The notes beneath the pieces were generated by a model that saw nothing but the letters and a program-made list of their open reading frames with translations, was not told where the DNA came from and ran no database searches. Source: Symbiotaphrina buchneri (taxonomy: Eukaryota; Ascomycota; Symbiotaphrinales; Symbiotaphrinaceae). Taken from it: DNA of 64,000 nucleotides. Made by a program: the position numbers and the translations under genes. Location of the stretch: the NCBI GenBank assembly GCA_001599915.1, contig BCIG01000030.1, positions 1 to 64,000 on the forward strand, in the 5' to 3' direction. This document shows, piece after piece, positions 32,881 through 44,153 of this stretch; the first letter of the stretch is position 1, and each line of letters starts with the position of its first letter.

Positions 32881-34821
32881 CTAAAGCCTACTCCCAAGCC
32901 TCTCCTCCAGGTCCTCCAAGCGCCTCAACAAGCCCCGGGAATCACGGGTCGCCAAGTGCGAGCGGCGAATCTCCTTGACGCTGTTACAGCCCATCAGCTG
33001 CATCGTCTCCTTGAACTCATCGTGCAGCATGCGCAGCATCTTCTCGACGCCGTTCGCGCCGTCGTACTGCCGGCCGCGATAGAACAACACGTCAGCGCTC
33101 ATCTCCCCAAGAAATCACAAAGCCCCCGGCTGCTTCTTGTACAAAAACAAAAAAGACAGAGAAATAGGATGGGAAAGATGGGTAGGGTAAAGGAAAGACT
33201 CACAGCAAGCCCCCACAGCGCGGGCCTTCCGACCCAGACCGCATCCGCGCCCAGCGCCAGAGCCTTGAAGACATCACTGCCCTTTCTTACGCCGCCGTCA
33301 AGGAAAATCGGGATGCGGCCGCGCGCGGCCTCGGCGCATTCGACGAGCGCGTCGAGCGTGGATGAGACGCCGTCGAGTTGTCGCCCGCCGTGGTTCGATA
33401 CGATGATGCCGTCGGCGCCGTGCTGGATTGCGAGAAGTGTGTCTTCGGCTGTGAGGACTGCGCGGGGAGAGGAAGAGGTTTAGTTACTGGTGTGGAAGGG
33501 GTTAAGGGAGGATGAGGACGGGGAGGAGCGGGGGAGGGGGGAGGACGGACCGCCTTTGATGAAGATCTGCATCTTCGTGATGCTCCGCAAATACGGCAGG
33601 TCGCGGTCCCAGCTATGGCTCGAATCTAGTACGTTGCCCACTTAGTCCACTATCCATTTCTCACATCACCTGCACCGTGCCGCGAAAGATAGCGCTCCTT
33701 TTTTGAGGGGCAGATTTCTGGGTTGTGGCTGCATACCTTGAAACATCGTTGCCTTGTCGCGCGTGTTCAGCCCGGCGTCCATGGCCGCCTTTGTTAGGTT
33801 CGGGAATATCTTCGTGACGTCGAACCGCCGCGAGACGTACTGCACGAACTTGTTGCGCGTCTCGTTCCAGCGCGTGCCCAGCACCGGAGCGTCGGCTGTG
33901 AGGAAGATGGCTTTGCAGCCGATGGCTATGGTCCCGCAACAAGTCAGCCAGCCAGCTGTAGAGTGCAACGCCCAATCTGGAGTGGAGCGGTGTCTGAAGT
34001 GCAGGAACTGTCAGGAGCAACAGGGTGCAGAAAACGTACCTTCAGCCTTCTCAACCAAGGCCTTGATCAGGTCCCGGTTGGGATAGATATACAGCTGCGC
34101 GACGAGATCGATCTTGCCCTCGCCCGCGGCTGCAATATCACGCCAGTCCTGGTTCGCGTACGAGCTCATCGCCATGGTCGTGCCGAAAGCTGCGGCGCCG
34201 CGCGCGGTGGCGAGCTCGCCGTCGGCGTGGACGAGGCCGTGGGCGGCGGCTGTGGTGGATGCACGAATCAGTATTGCTGTATCATTGTGTCATCAAAGGG
34301 AGGAAGTTGGGATGTGTGGTGCGTGGCGAGTGGGGGTTGGGGAGACGTACTGGGAGCGATGCACAGCGGAAGCGGGATCTTGCGGCCGAAGACCTCTGTG
34401 CTGGTGTCGCAGCGCGAGACGTCGACGAGGACGCGCGAGCGCAGAATGAACTGGTCGTACGCGGATGTGTTGGCGTGGAAGCTGCAGCCCAGCAGTTGAT
34501 CAGTTCTTGTGCACGAGACCCATCGTAATCATCCGCAGGCAGTGCACGTACGTCGTCTCATACATCGCACCGCTATTGTAGAAATCTGCTCACCACCGGC
34601 CTCGCGCATCAGCCTGCATCCATGATAGTCTGCAGGGAGCATCTGCGCCGATGCGAAACTCCAAGTCGTCAGTAGCAGGGGCTCGGCGTACCTCGCGCCT
34701 CCTTAGCCATCTTCCTCGTCGCAACGCGCTCGAGATCCTGCAGGTTCAGCACCAGCTCCTCGCCCGCCTCACGTGCCTCGTCTGCGCCGACTAGGATGCG
34801 CGCTTCCGACGGCGTGGCCAT
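32881..34821 (-). CDS. FMN 2-hydroxyacid oxidase/dehydrogenase, peroxisomal
   Basis: About seven or eight exons from 34821 ([12 protein letters not shown]). Conserved blocks: [58 protein letters not shown], then [14 protein letters not shown] (catalytic His-Gly-Gly-Arg), [21 protein letters not shown] and [12 protein letters not shown]. No cytochrome b5 domain precedes it, so it is closer to glycolate or long-chain hydroxyacid oxidase than to cytochrome b2. The C-terminus LGSRL ends in SRL, a strong PTS1. Product H2O2 is expected if O2 is the acceptor. Exact junctions between 34500 and 34700 are uncertain. Confidence 0.85.
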
Positions 34822-35671
34822 CTTTTCCTCGTTGCTCTTAGCGAGTCGCTTGTGCGGCAGGAAGCCGATTGCGATCGCTGATCGGACCTAGAGACAGACA
34901 GCGAAGGTGATGGGCTGATGGTGCGGACAAAGAATGGTGAGGAGTTGCGGCTGCGGTTGTCGTTTGAGAAGCGATGGAGTGTTGGATTTGCCGATCTTTG
35001 TCATCCGGGTCCGCGGTTATATATCCGCAAGTGAAGGCTGGCTGTGGTTCGCGCCGGCCTGGGATGGCGGTGAATGCTGACTGAGATGCGCCCGGACGTA
35101 AGCAGGGATACCAGAAGGGGAACGTTTGCGCCGACAGCTTTGGATTTCTTCCAGGTGCCTGAGTGGTTTTTTCTTAGGAGGTACCTCCATTGCCAATTGG
35201 AATGGCGCCGATTTAATGTTATACTACTGTCTCCGAGATATCTTGCTTTCCTTTGGCAAGGTACTGGCGCAGGTACTCGTACACTTTCCTCTTACATTTT
35301 ACCTTATACCGAGCTCCCGGAGAATTTGATGATGTGATACAGAAAAGAATAAGCACTAATAAGGCACAAAAAACTCAATTACGGTGAAAGCTCTACCACT
35401 AATACTTGCTTGCAATAAAGTTCTAACTTGCTGATATGCTGACTGTGTCCTATCTTAGGCTTCCAAGTTCAAGTTCAAAGAAAAATAGGAACTACACGAG
35501 GTAGAAACGCAAAGCTCGATGGTGCAATGTAGTATGGTCTGCATTTCAAGGAATAGTAATGAATTAGGATTAACCAGACCGGGCTATTAAAGACCATATG
35601 AAAAATAAGTATACAGATGAAGCAGAACCATCCCAGAAAACAGTCTCCAACGACCTGCCCTCTCCCATTTC
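34822..35671. other. Intergenic, about 850 bases
   Basis: A TATATA at 35018-35023 lies about 200 bases before the hydroxyacid oxidase ATG. The region 35330-35600 is AT-rich. No gene recognised. Confidence 0.5.
35018..35023 (-). promoter_or_regulatory. TATA box (TATATA)
   Basis: About 197 bases upstream of the peroxisomal hydroxyacid oxidase ATG at 34821. Confidence 0.35.
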
Positions 35672-36734
35672 TCAAGAGATCTCAATAATCGCCGGCCCCG
35701 CCACCGTCGTCTCATCCGTGACCTCTGTATCACACCCCGTAATAACCACATAACTCTGGCCCTCCACGCCCTCCGGGACCGTAACCTGGAACCCGCCCTG
35801 CACCAACGTCGCAGGCACAAACACCGGCCCCGTAACCGTCACAAACGCCGCATACACGCTCTGGCCCTCCTGCGCCGTCACAACGCTATACCCCTCCGTC
35901 AACAACATCACCGTACTCCCGGCCGTCACCTTCCCCGTCCCGGGCGCCAACTCGAGCGCCGGAAACGCCTTCACCGGCAGCGCCGGGTTACTCGCGGGAC
36001 AAGCGGTGATGAATGCCGACGCCAGACTGTAGACCTCGTTCAGCGACAGCGGGGTATCGAAGGGTTGTGGAAAGGGCGATTCAGAGAGCGCGGAGCGCAG
36101 GTACGCGCTGTGCCGCGACTCGACGGTTAGGATTGATGCAGCGTCTGTGAGGTACGTGCTGTTCATGATCGATGCGGCGGCGCCGAGGTATGCGGATACG
36201 CCGACGCCTTCGAGCACGGAGGCCAGCGCGAGGAAGCTGGCCACGTCCGTGGCGGGGAAGGTGTACGTGCAGGCGGCGACGGGGGTGGCGCCGGCGGCTG
36301 GATGAGAGGGAGGTGTTAGTGGATGAGTGGGAATAGGGGTTTATAGTGGTTGGATGTATGTGGGCGGGGGAAGGGGGAAGGCGCAGAGTGTACCGGTCAG
36401 GCCTGCCGTCAGGAAGCTGACGTGGGTGGTCTCGTCCTTGGAGATCTCCTGCAGGTTGGCGTAGAAGGTGGCGTCAAAGCCGGCGGCGGCGAACATGTCC
36501 GCGCTGTAGTTGGCCAGTCCCTGCTTGTAGAACGTGTCCTCGAGGTGTTCGAGCGTCAGCGCATAATTGAGGATGTCGGCTGGGATGTGTTAATTAGCAT
36601 TGCGGTACAGGTATCAGGAGAAGAGGCGTGGGCAGGATAGTACCATCTGTGATTGCGGCCTGGCGCTTTTGCTGGGTTGGGGCGGCTGCAGCGAGGCTGC
36701 CGGCGAGGAGAGGGAGTGCTTGGGTGATCTTCAT
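35672..36734 (-). CDS. Rds1-like secreted ferritin-fold protein
   Basis: Three exons. Exon 1 from 36734 encodes a signal peptide (MKITQALPLLAGSLAAAAPT) ending near QKR. Then come ILNYALTLEHLEDTFYKQGL and ISKDETTHVSFL, the Glu-His helix motifs of the ferritin-like Rds1 stress family. The long last exon gives TYLTDAASILTVESRHSAYLR, the second Glu-His helix, and a beta-rich C-terminal domain. The founding member is a nutritional-stress gene of fission yeast; biochemical function is unknown. Extracellular or wall-associated by its signal peptide. Confidence 0.85.
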
Positions 36735-38270
36735 TGTGATAGATGTACAGGGGTATTGTAAGGAGTATTAGATATTATGGGTGACCAACAAGTATGGGTA
36801 TAGAGGTTCTTCAGGTGAACAGGAGTGTAAAACGTGTCAGGAGAGAAAAAGGGGGCTGCAGGAGTATGTTGGCATATATATACAAACAAATCCGTATCGG
36901 TATACCGCAGAAGTATGTGGCCCCTACATCAGGGACGCTACCGCTGATCAAGAACAAGGGCTGTGCTGGGCATATGAGGCCACGCTCAAGCCTCTGCTCG
37001 TATCGATTACTCCAAACAACTCAGAATACGAGGTCTCAGATGATTCCGAATGGTGCCGTGGCCAATTCGAAGGGGGCATTCCGGGTCGTCTCAAAGCATC
37101 AACAACACCTCCGCGCGGTGTACATCCTACCGCCGTGCCGTTTCCTGCAACGGGCTTGGTCCCAGGAGCAAAACGGGTCGGTTATTCAAGGTTAATGCCT
37201 GAGACCCAATCGGATGGACTCGCACGTTGTGGTGTCCGAAATGCCCGCAATGCTTGGCCGGAGCGCTTGACTGCATGGAGCGGTTGGTGAAATCACCACT
37301 GCACGCTTGTCATGTCCTCCCCAAACTAACCCAAGACCTGGACGCCTGTTTCAGGAACACTGGTACGTCTGTCGTAGGCAAGCCTCTGTTCCCCGCACTG
37401 GAATCCACGCCGGACGAATCAGATGAGGAGTTCGCGGGAATTAATATCCCGCGTTGCGGTGATTTAGGGTCTTTAGGGTTGAAGCTACGGGACGTTAGTG
37501 CAGATCATTTTCCGCGCTAAGGTCCGTCTTATGGGGAAGATGGCCGTGTCCCCTTCGCTTGGAGTCTGTTTGTAAATACGATGAACAGGTCATTTCCCAC
37601 CTTGGAGCGACTAGGTGTCTCAAGCGGTTGCTTTGGGACAGATTTGGAACATGTGCCCCTAAGTGTAGAAGGATTGCCTAAAGGAGGTGCAGAGAGGTCA
37701 GATGATGAGGAGAGTGTACACCTACTAGCATATGCTGGGCAAGTGTCTGAGAACACCGTTAGGCAGGCCGGAATAAATGAGCTAGCTGGTTGATGTTCGG
37801 CACTGCCCCAATGCTGCTCGTTATCTTCTGTTGCCACTTTTCCCCTCTTCCACTGCTACAGCTAACGGTTGTTGTGCCTTGCGTCGTCGACATTAGACAG
37901 GCGCCAGGGCGTTTCGAATCTGAGGGGCAGGGACCCAGCCGTGTTTGTCAACTCCTTGGCACTTTATTCGTCTGACCATCCTTTTCTTGAAGTGAAATGT
38001 TGATTGAAAGACAAAGTCTGGTCGGATCTAGAGAGTACTGATTGATGCTCCTTTGATTACTCCTTGTAAAGTTTCCTGTAACTGTCATGATTTATGTAGG
38101 TTTCTTCTTAGATTCATCCAGTTGCCAAGTGGTTAAATATTGTTCAAATTGTGAGTTGCATACGGCTACCGTACACCGGTATGTGCCGGGGCCCACTAAC
38201 CGTGATTAGTCATCATCATGAGAACTTCGTCGCACCTCAACTTAATCCACTCTTACACTAGGCATTGATC
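36735..38270. other. Intergenic, about 1.5 kb
   Basis: No convincing gene. ORFs here (36781-37290, 36794-37195, 37227-37520, 37529-37837) have no domain pattern and unfavourable composition. No repeat ends or transposase-like reading found. Longest gene-free stretch of the window. Confidence 0.5.
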
Positions 38271-38531
38271 ATGCCTACTCAAGTCAGCCATATCATTTCT
38301 GAAAAGGACATCATCGCAGCAGCACAGATAGGCGGCGGTCTTCAGGGTCGACAGCGAAGGCATACATTGTGGCAGTTCGTGATACTGGGTGTCCTGGCGT
38401 TGCTTCTTGCTCTCGTCTACTTCACGCATGATCCCGAGTTCGAGAGGCCGCGATACTTCATTCTGAAGTTCACGCTTTGCATCCTCTTACTTCTGACATT
38501 CACGATTGAGGCTCTGTGGATGTATGAATGA
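38271..38531 (+). CDS. Small single-span membrane protein
   Basis: Eighty-six residues from the ATG at 38271. A polar N-terminus with basic GRQRRHTLW is followed by a transmembrane segment LWQFVILGVLALLLALVYF, a short charged loop (THDPEFERPR) and a second hydrophobic stretch LKFTLCILLLLTFTIEALW. Two spans are therefore likely. No family recognised; the codon pattern and two clean hydrophobic blocks favour a real gene. It ends about 170 bases before the YwbE-like gene on the same strand. Confidence 0.5.
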   Translation: MPTQVSHIISEKDIIAAAQIGGGLQGRQRRHTLWQFVILGVLALLLALVYFTHDPEFERPRYFILKFTLCILLLLTFTIEALWMYE

Positions 38532-38699
38532 GGCAGAGACTGTGTCTTCCTCTGATTCACCCAGGCACAGGAACTTCATCAAACCTTCACTGGATCCACC
38601 AGCAACTACATGACATCATCCCGTCTTTGGCGCCCCTTCATCCGCGCATATCCCACCCCAGGACCTGTTTACTTCCCCTCAGTCAGACTCCTAGGAAGC

Positions 38700-39347
38700 A
38701 TGCAGCAGCGTGGTAACAGCACCCGGGGCAGCGGTTTCAGCCAGCGGAGCCGCGGTCGCATCAACATGCGCGGCCGCGGCCGAGGCCGGGGCGGGCACCA
38801 TAACCCAAGATCCCAGAGCGAAATTATCGTACCCACGATCCAGCAAGTCACGCCGGGCGCCCTCGTGTCCATCGTGCTCAAAGCCGATCAGCCCACTGGC
38901 CGACAGGTACAGGGCGTTGTGGGCGAGGTCTTGACCGCCGGGAATCACCCGCGCGGCATTAAAGTGCGGTTACGAGATGGCCGGGTGGGGCGCGTTCAGA
39001 GAATGGCTACGGAAGAGGAAGTTGGCAATTCATCTACTTCTGTGCCTGAGGGGCAAAGATCCGTGGAGACGAGTCGTGGTTATGGCAGTGCACGGAGAGC
39101 GGATCGGTTTACGGATTTCCGGACATCTGAATACCCAGATGAGCCGCCGAGAGCGACGTTCAATCTTGGGGATTACATTACCAGCAGATTGGCAGAGTCC
39201 GGGCAAACTACGGATCCCAGCATAACACGACAGACGAATGGCCCCGGCGGGTCGCCTAAGACAAGCGTTTGTCCTGTGTGCGGGGTGTTCGAAGGCGACG
39301 AGACTGCTGTGGCGCATCATGTGGACTCTCATTTCACGGAGACTTAA
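38700..39347 (+). CDS. YwbE-like (DUF2196) protein with C-terminal zinc finger
   Basis: From the ATG at 38700, 215 residues. An Arg/Gly-rich N-terminus (RGRGRGRGG) resembles RNA-binding RGG tails. Residues near 45-95 carry VTPGALVSIVLKADQPTGRQ and GIKVRLRDGRVGRVQ, the YwbE/DUF2196 pattern. The end has CPVCGVFEGDETAVAHHVDSHF, a C2H2/UBZ-type zinc finger. Bacterial YwbE is uncharacterised, and fungal versions usually combine both domains. Possible ubiquitin or nucleic-acid binding is an inference from the finger. An in-frame ATG at 38610 is an alternative start. Confidence 0.72.
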   Translation: MQQRGNSTRGSGFSQRSRGRINMRGRGRGRGGHHNPRSQSEIIVPTIQQVTPGALVSIVLKADQPTGRQVQGVVGEVLTAGNHPRGIKVRLRDGRVGRVQRMATEEEVGNSSTSVPEGQRSVETSRGYGSARRADRFTDFRTSEYPDEPPRATFNLGDYITSRLAESGQTTDPSITRQTNGPGGSPKTSVCPVCGVFEGDETAVAHHVDSHFTET

Positions 39348-39422
39348 TAGCGGCCTTAATAAGTTCCAACTCCATTGAGGGAATTCTGTGATGTCTCAGC
39401 TCATACAATCATAATCCGTCGT

Positions 39423-40859
39423 CTACGCCTCTGGCAAGATCCCCTTTGCCTCCGCCTCCCTTTCCTTCCGCTTTGCCTCACCATATTGCTTCTCCTGCAG
39501 CTGGCGTTTATACTAGGCGACATCAGCAACCTTACATCAACTCTACAAAGTAAGCGCCTCACCTCGGAGACATTGACCGCCTCATATTTCGGCGGATTCT
39601 CCTCCGACGTGCAGCTCTCCAGGACCTGCCATTCCTCATTAGCACACATCAGCCCCCGCACAGGAATACCATCCCCAAAAGGGCAATACATACCCCAACA
39701 GTAGCATCCATATTGAACGAAAAGAAGAAAGGGATGGAGTAGCGCTCGTGGCCGGTGAGGTTACGCACGCGGTGCACGGTCGAGACCCAGCGGCCGTTGG
39801 AGACGCGCTCGAGGAAGTCGCCGATGTTGACGACGAACGTGCCGCGGATCGGCGGCGCGGCGATCCACTCCGAGTTCTGGTTCAGCACCTCGAGCCCGTC
39901 GACGCTGTCTTGGCATAGGATTGTGAAGGCTGGGAGGGAAGGCGCGGGTTAGTGAAAGCGCGGTTGTGGGGAAGGGACAGAGAACAGTGTAGCAGCAACT
40001 GAGACGGGGAAAGGGATGCTATCAGAGGGGTCTTAAAAAGGAAAACAGAGTCGTACTCTCCCAGTCGGTATGCGCTCCAATGCCCGTCTCGTCGGTGGCC
40101 TCGGGTTCCTGCGGGGGGTAATGCAGGATCTTGATGGAGACGAACGGGGCGGTGACAACGTCATCGAAGTACGTCTCCGGGACGCCTAGGCCCAGCGCAA
40201 ATGTCTGCAGTAGGCGGCGCGCGAGCTTCAGGACCTGTGCTTGATAGTTCAGGAGGACGCGCTTGAACTCGGGCTGCTCCGCCGGCCATTGGTTGTGCAT
40301 CTGTAGCTCCTTCTGCCGCGCCGTCAAGGTGGGCTGCGTCGGGTCCACGCTGGGATCGTAGCTGTAGAGGAAGCCTTCTTTCTTATCTGTGTACCATTGT
40401 CAGTCTGACTGGAATTCATGTTTGGATAGGAGCAAGAAAGAGTGACCACGAACCGCCCTTCTTCTTCGACTCGTCCAACACCGCGCCATACACGGGCTCA
40501 TATCCCCGGACCCACTTATTCTTATAGATATAATTCTCCATCTTCCTCTGCAATGGCTGATCAAAATACGTTCTGGCCGTCTCGAACATCGCATCGATAG
40601 CGTCCTGGTCCACGCCGTGGTTCTTGATGTACATGAACCCGACCTTCTCGCACACGTCGGCCAGCTCGGCCGCCACGCGCTGCCGCTCGGCCAAATCGTC
40701 GCTGAAGATCCCGCCGACGTCGACCTGGGGGATCGAGGAGAAGGTGGGTTTGGCGCGCGCGCCGGTGAGCACTTCCCGCTTGTGCCCGTACGTCCCGTTG
40801 TAGTAGAACGTCACGTACTCGGGCTCGCTGGGAGCGGTTTGCGTGACTGTTGTGGACAT
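39423..40859 (-). CDS. 2-oxoglutarate-Fe(II) oxygenase, second copy
   Basis: Five exons from 40859. N-terminal IPQVDVGGIF and VGFMYIKNHGVD mark the DIOX_N domain. Joins are consistent: KKKG to DKKEGFLYSYD, then GIGAHTDWET to FTILCQDSVDGLEVL (HxD ligands), the distal His in STVHRVRN and R-x-S in RYSIPFFFSF. The C-terminus SEENPPKYEAVNVSE-YKRQLQEKQYGEAKRKEREA is typical of fungal members. It differs clearly from the copy at 30232-31275, which has no introns, so it is not a recent duplicate. Substrate unknown. Confidence 0.87.
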
Positions 40860-41281
40860 GCTGGCTGACTGGTCTGTGGTGGCTGGTCTGTGGCGGCTGT
40901 TTCTCGGGATAGAGGTAGACTAATTGGTGTTGCCCGGATTGAAGGCTTTGTTGGCGTTTGGGGATCATCAAGATCCTCTGCTTGGTTGATATCAGCGGTC
41001 AATGCGCCGACGTCGTCGGACGTCCCCGCTCGGGCCTACAAGCTGCTTATCGGTGCTGGGTTGTCCGAGCTGGGGATCTCCCCGCTGATAAGCAATAGCC
41101 AAGTTCCCCCATATGGGAAGGTACAATACACAAGCGTACGGATGATTCATTTCTATCATTGCGGACCTTGATTTTCTGTCAAAGTGATAATTTACCTATG
41201 AAAGGTTCCCTGTTCCCTAAGAGATGACACTCTACGTGGGTCGCATGTCAGAGCTGGATCGCTATGGTTGAACAGATCAGA
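40860..41281. other. Intergenic, about 420 bases
   Basis: Oxygenase promoter region; a TATA-like or CCAAT element is not obvious. No gene. Confidence 0.4.
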
Positions 41282-41640
41282 CTACTGATAGAAATCAGGC
41301 GCCAGCTTATGCTTGAGCAGGTATTCCTTATCATGCCCCAGAATGAGTTTCGCATTCGTCCTCCTCGCCAACATCGTTACCATCTGGTGGGACTTTATCC
41401 AAGCATCATGATCGCGGCTAAGCCAACCTAGATCCTAGATATCAGTTGCAGTCCCTAGGCTGACAACATTAAGTGTGTACTCACCCTGTGGAACCCGGAC
41501 TCCAGATTCCCCTTGACGCAATACTGATCGGTCGTGAAGATCCACGTGCCGCTCTCACTTAGGTTCAGCTGCATGATACACAAGCCGGGCGTATGCCCTT
41601 GAACGTGGCCGCGGTATCTCCGTGAAGAGGGTGGATAGCT
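41282..41640 (-). pseudogene. Metallo-beta-lactamase-fold hydrolase, C-terminal fragment
   Basis: Too fragmented for a long ORF but readable: GHVQGHTPGLCIMQLNL with the zinc-ligand His, TWIFTTDQYCVKGN, then an intron of about 60 bases and DLGWLSRDHDAWIKSHQMV, NAKLILGHDKEYLLKHKLAPDFYQ and a stop at 41282. This is the C-terminal half of the AttM/AiiA-like lactonase group within the metallo-beta-lactamase fold. The N-terminal half, with the HxHxDH motif, is not found upstream; the sequence to 41767 is AT-rich and carries no such motif. I therefore call it a 5'-truncated remnant. Confidence 0.6.
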
Positions 41641-41767
41641 GTCATCATAGGAAAGTATAATGTATTAATTTTTTTTTACCATACATCTCGACCGTTTAAC
41701 GAGAGCCTGCAGTGCCGGCAACTGTCATAGTCGCAAATATTGCCCGCCCGGTTTACATAATGAATTC

Positions 41768-43498
41768 TTAATCCCAATTCGCAATCTTCATAGATCCCGT
41801 CTCATCGAACTGCAGATGCATCTTAAACGCATTCCTCAACATATGCGGCTCATGGCCCCTGCCCTTCCTCAAGCACTCCCACTCCGCCTTATCCACATAC
41901 CCCTTCAAAATATCCCTATAATCCGGATGGGCGCATTTCTCGATCAGCACCCTAGACCGCTCCTTCGGACTCAGGCCCCTCAGATCCGCAAGGCCCTGCT
42001 CCGTGACAATGACATCGATATCATGCTCCGTCGAGTCCACATGCGACGCAAAGGGCACAATAGTGCTTAGACCCGTAGGATCTGTCTTCGACGGCCGCGT
42101 GCTGGGCGTGTGCATGATCGACAGGCGCGCGTTACGCAGGAAGTCGGCGGACCCGCCCAGGCCGTTGATCATGCGGCTACCCATGACGCAGGTGCTGTTG
42201 GCGTGCGCGTAGACGTCGACTTCGACGGGCGTGTTCATGGCGATGACGTTGAGCCGGCGGATCAGCTCCGGGCTGTTGGAGATGGACTGCGGGCGCAGGA
42301 TGATCTTTGAGACGTAGTCGTCCCAGCTGGCGTAGAATTGCTTGAACCCCGACGGCGAGAGCCGGATGGAGGTTGCGGAGGCGAAGTCCAGGTGGCCTAG
42401 GTCGAACAGCCGCAGGAAAGAGTCTTGCAGCACCTCGGTCCACACAGTCAGCTGGCTGAACTTGGGGTCTTCTGCTAGACCTTCAATGACGGCGTTGGCG
42501 ATGTTGCCGATCCCGGATTGCAGTGGGAGGAGGCTCTTGGGCAGACGGCCCCGGTCGACCTCGTCTTCGAAGAACTCGAGCAGGTGCCTGGCAATGCCTC
42601 TTGAGGTGGCGTCCGCTTCCGTGTTGGCGGATGTGAGATCGGGGTAGTCTGCTTCTACGATGGCGATGATCTTGTCAGGGTTGATGGAAATGTAGGGGGA
42701 ACCGGCTCGGCAGTGTGGTGTGACGATGGGAAATGGGATACCGCTGTCCGCAGCTATGATGTCGTGCAGGCCTTCGAAGGATGGCATTGCTGTATTGACT
42801 TCCACTATCACCTAGTCAAACGCGTAAGTAGCCATCCACGGACCTTAATGAACTGCGTACCTTATCCGCCATTTGAATCAACTCGGGCGTCGCACCAATA
42901 CTCGCCCCCAGCACTATCCCTCCATCTTCCGTAATGGCGCTTGTTTCCACCACCGCCACATCCAGACCCCTTTCTCTGTGCATCGTATAATGCCCGGCGA
43001 CCAGGCTGGTGGGGAACCTGCTCAGGTGCTGGTCAAAGAAGCGGATCCGCCCCTCATTGATCCCCTTTGCGATATCCTTTCCGACCTGATGCGGACTGCG
43101 CCGGTGGATCATGTCTAGTCGCGCCCAGCGATTTTCGGTCTCGTTGCCAGCTGAGGCCCCGACGAAGAGGTTGTATTTGAGCTTGCCTTGCAGATTGTGT
43201 TCTTCTACGTGGTTTGCTAGTGCCGTTGGGACCATTCTGTGAGTGTAAGGTGTCAGCTCGAAAGTATGTCTGTTTTTGGAGGCTAGACGTTATTGAAACG
43301 GGGTGAAACTTACTTGGGATACCCGACGCCGGTGAAGCCACTCCAGCCAATATACGCGCCATTGGGGAAGTGGTCGATCAAGTCTTCTGCTCTGGCTAAC
43401 TTTTTCAACAAAGAGGGACAGCGGACTCGGCTTCGGAGGCTGCTGGATGGAGTAGCCTGCGAGAGGCAATTTATAGAGGCTCTCATGAGGACTGACAA
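41768..43498 (-). CDS. Acetyl-CoA hydrolase / succinyl-CoA:acetate CoA-transferase (Ach1-like)
   Basis: Three exons from 43498. Features: [20 protein letters not shown] joined through a GTAAGT donor to [46 protein letters not shown], and [20 protein letters not shown] containing the glutamate that forms the CoA thioester. Yeast and Aspergillus Ach1/CoaT move CoA between acetate, propionate and succinate in mitochondria. About 525 residues, normal length. The N-terminus ([20 protein letters not shown]) is basic and could be a mitochondrial presequence. Confidence 0.93.
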
Positions 43499-44153
43499 CT
43501 AGATGTGACAACAATATTTGACGTAAGGCCACTGACACTGGCTCTGGAAATGAACTCAAAGTATGTATTTGGGCCTGCGAGATGTTTCGAGATCTAAATG
43601 GTCTTTTGGTTCCAGGCCAAAATTTCTTGTGCTGGAATTAAAAAGTCTTTTATTTACGGTCAATCTAGAACATTATACCCCGCAAACAGGTGGACGTCTG
43701 TCCGTCGCTGGCGGGCTCGGTCAGGGAGAACTCAGAGAGCGGCTCACTCCGACAAGACGCCGAATATCTCCTTAAAAATTGCTGAAATGCAAGGTTACAA
43801 GCCACCGTGTGCTAGGTTTCAACGATTGCGTCTACAATAACCATACCATCCCGTCATTATTGAAATGATTTTTTTGAGCTCGCGAACGCTCTGCGCCGAA
43901 AAGCGCCGAATTGCCCCAAGTAGAATTTGGGTCAACAAACCAAGCCCGGGAAGACCCGATAGCGATGGAGATCTAGGTCTGGGCACACGGCACGCTAGAA
44001 TCTGGGCGTTTGAGAGTATGAAGTTATGTACAGATGGCCAGCGAATTGGCGCAAAGTATTACAAAGCAGAGCTACCATATGTATTCATCCTTCTTCCCCA
44101 GTCAGGCGCTTATACTGAAGTTATACACTCAATCATCCTCTGTGACATCGCCT
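43499..44153. other. Intergenic, about 650 bases
   Basis: Ach1-like promoter and SDR 3' flank. No gene recognised. Confidence 0.45.

Noticed and set aside
36735-38270. Possible gene or transposon remnant in the longest gene-free stretch
   Set aside because: ORFs there show no domain pattern, and I found no terminal repeats or transposase motifs.
28113-40859. Ethylene biosynthesis cluster as a firm claim
   Set aside because: Family resemblance to ACC synthase and ACC oxidase does not show substrate; both families are broad in fungi. Kept only as a hypothesis.
30232-40859. The two 2OG oxygenases as a recent duplication
   Set aside because: They differ in intron content and in most residues outside the iron and cosubstrate motifs.
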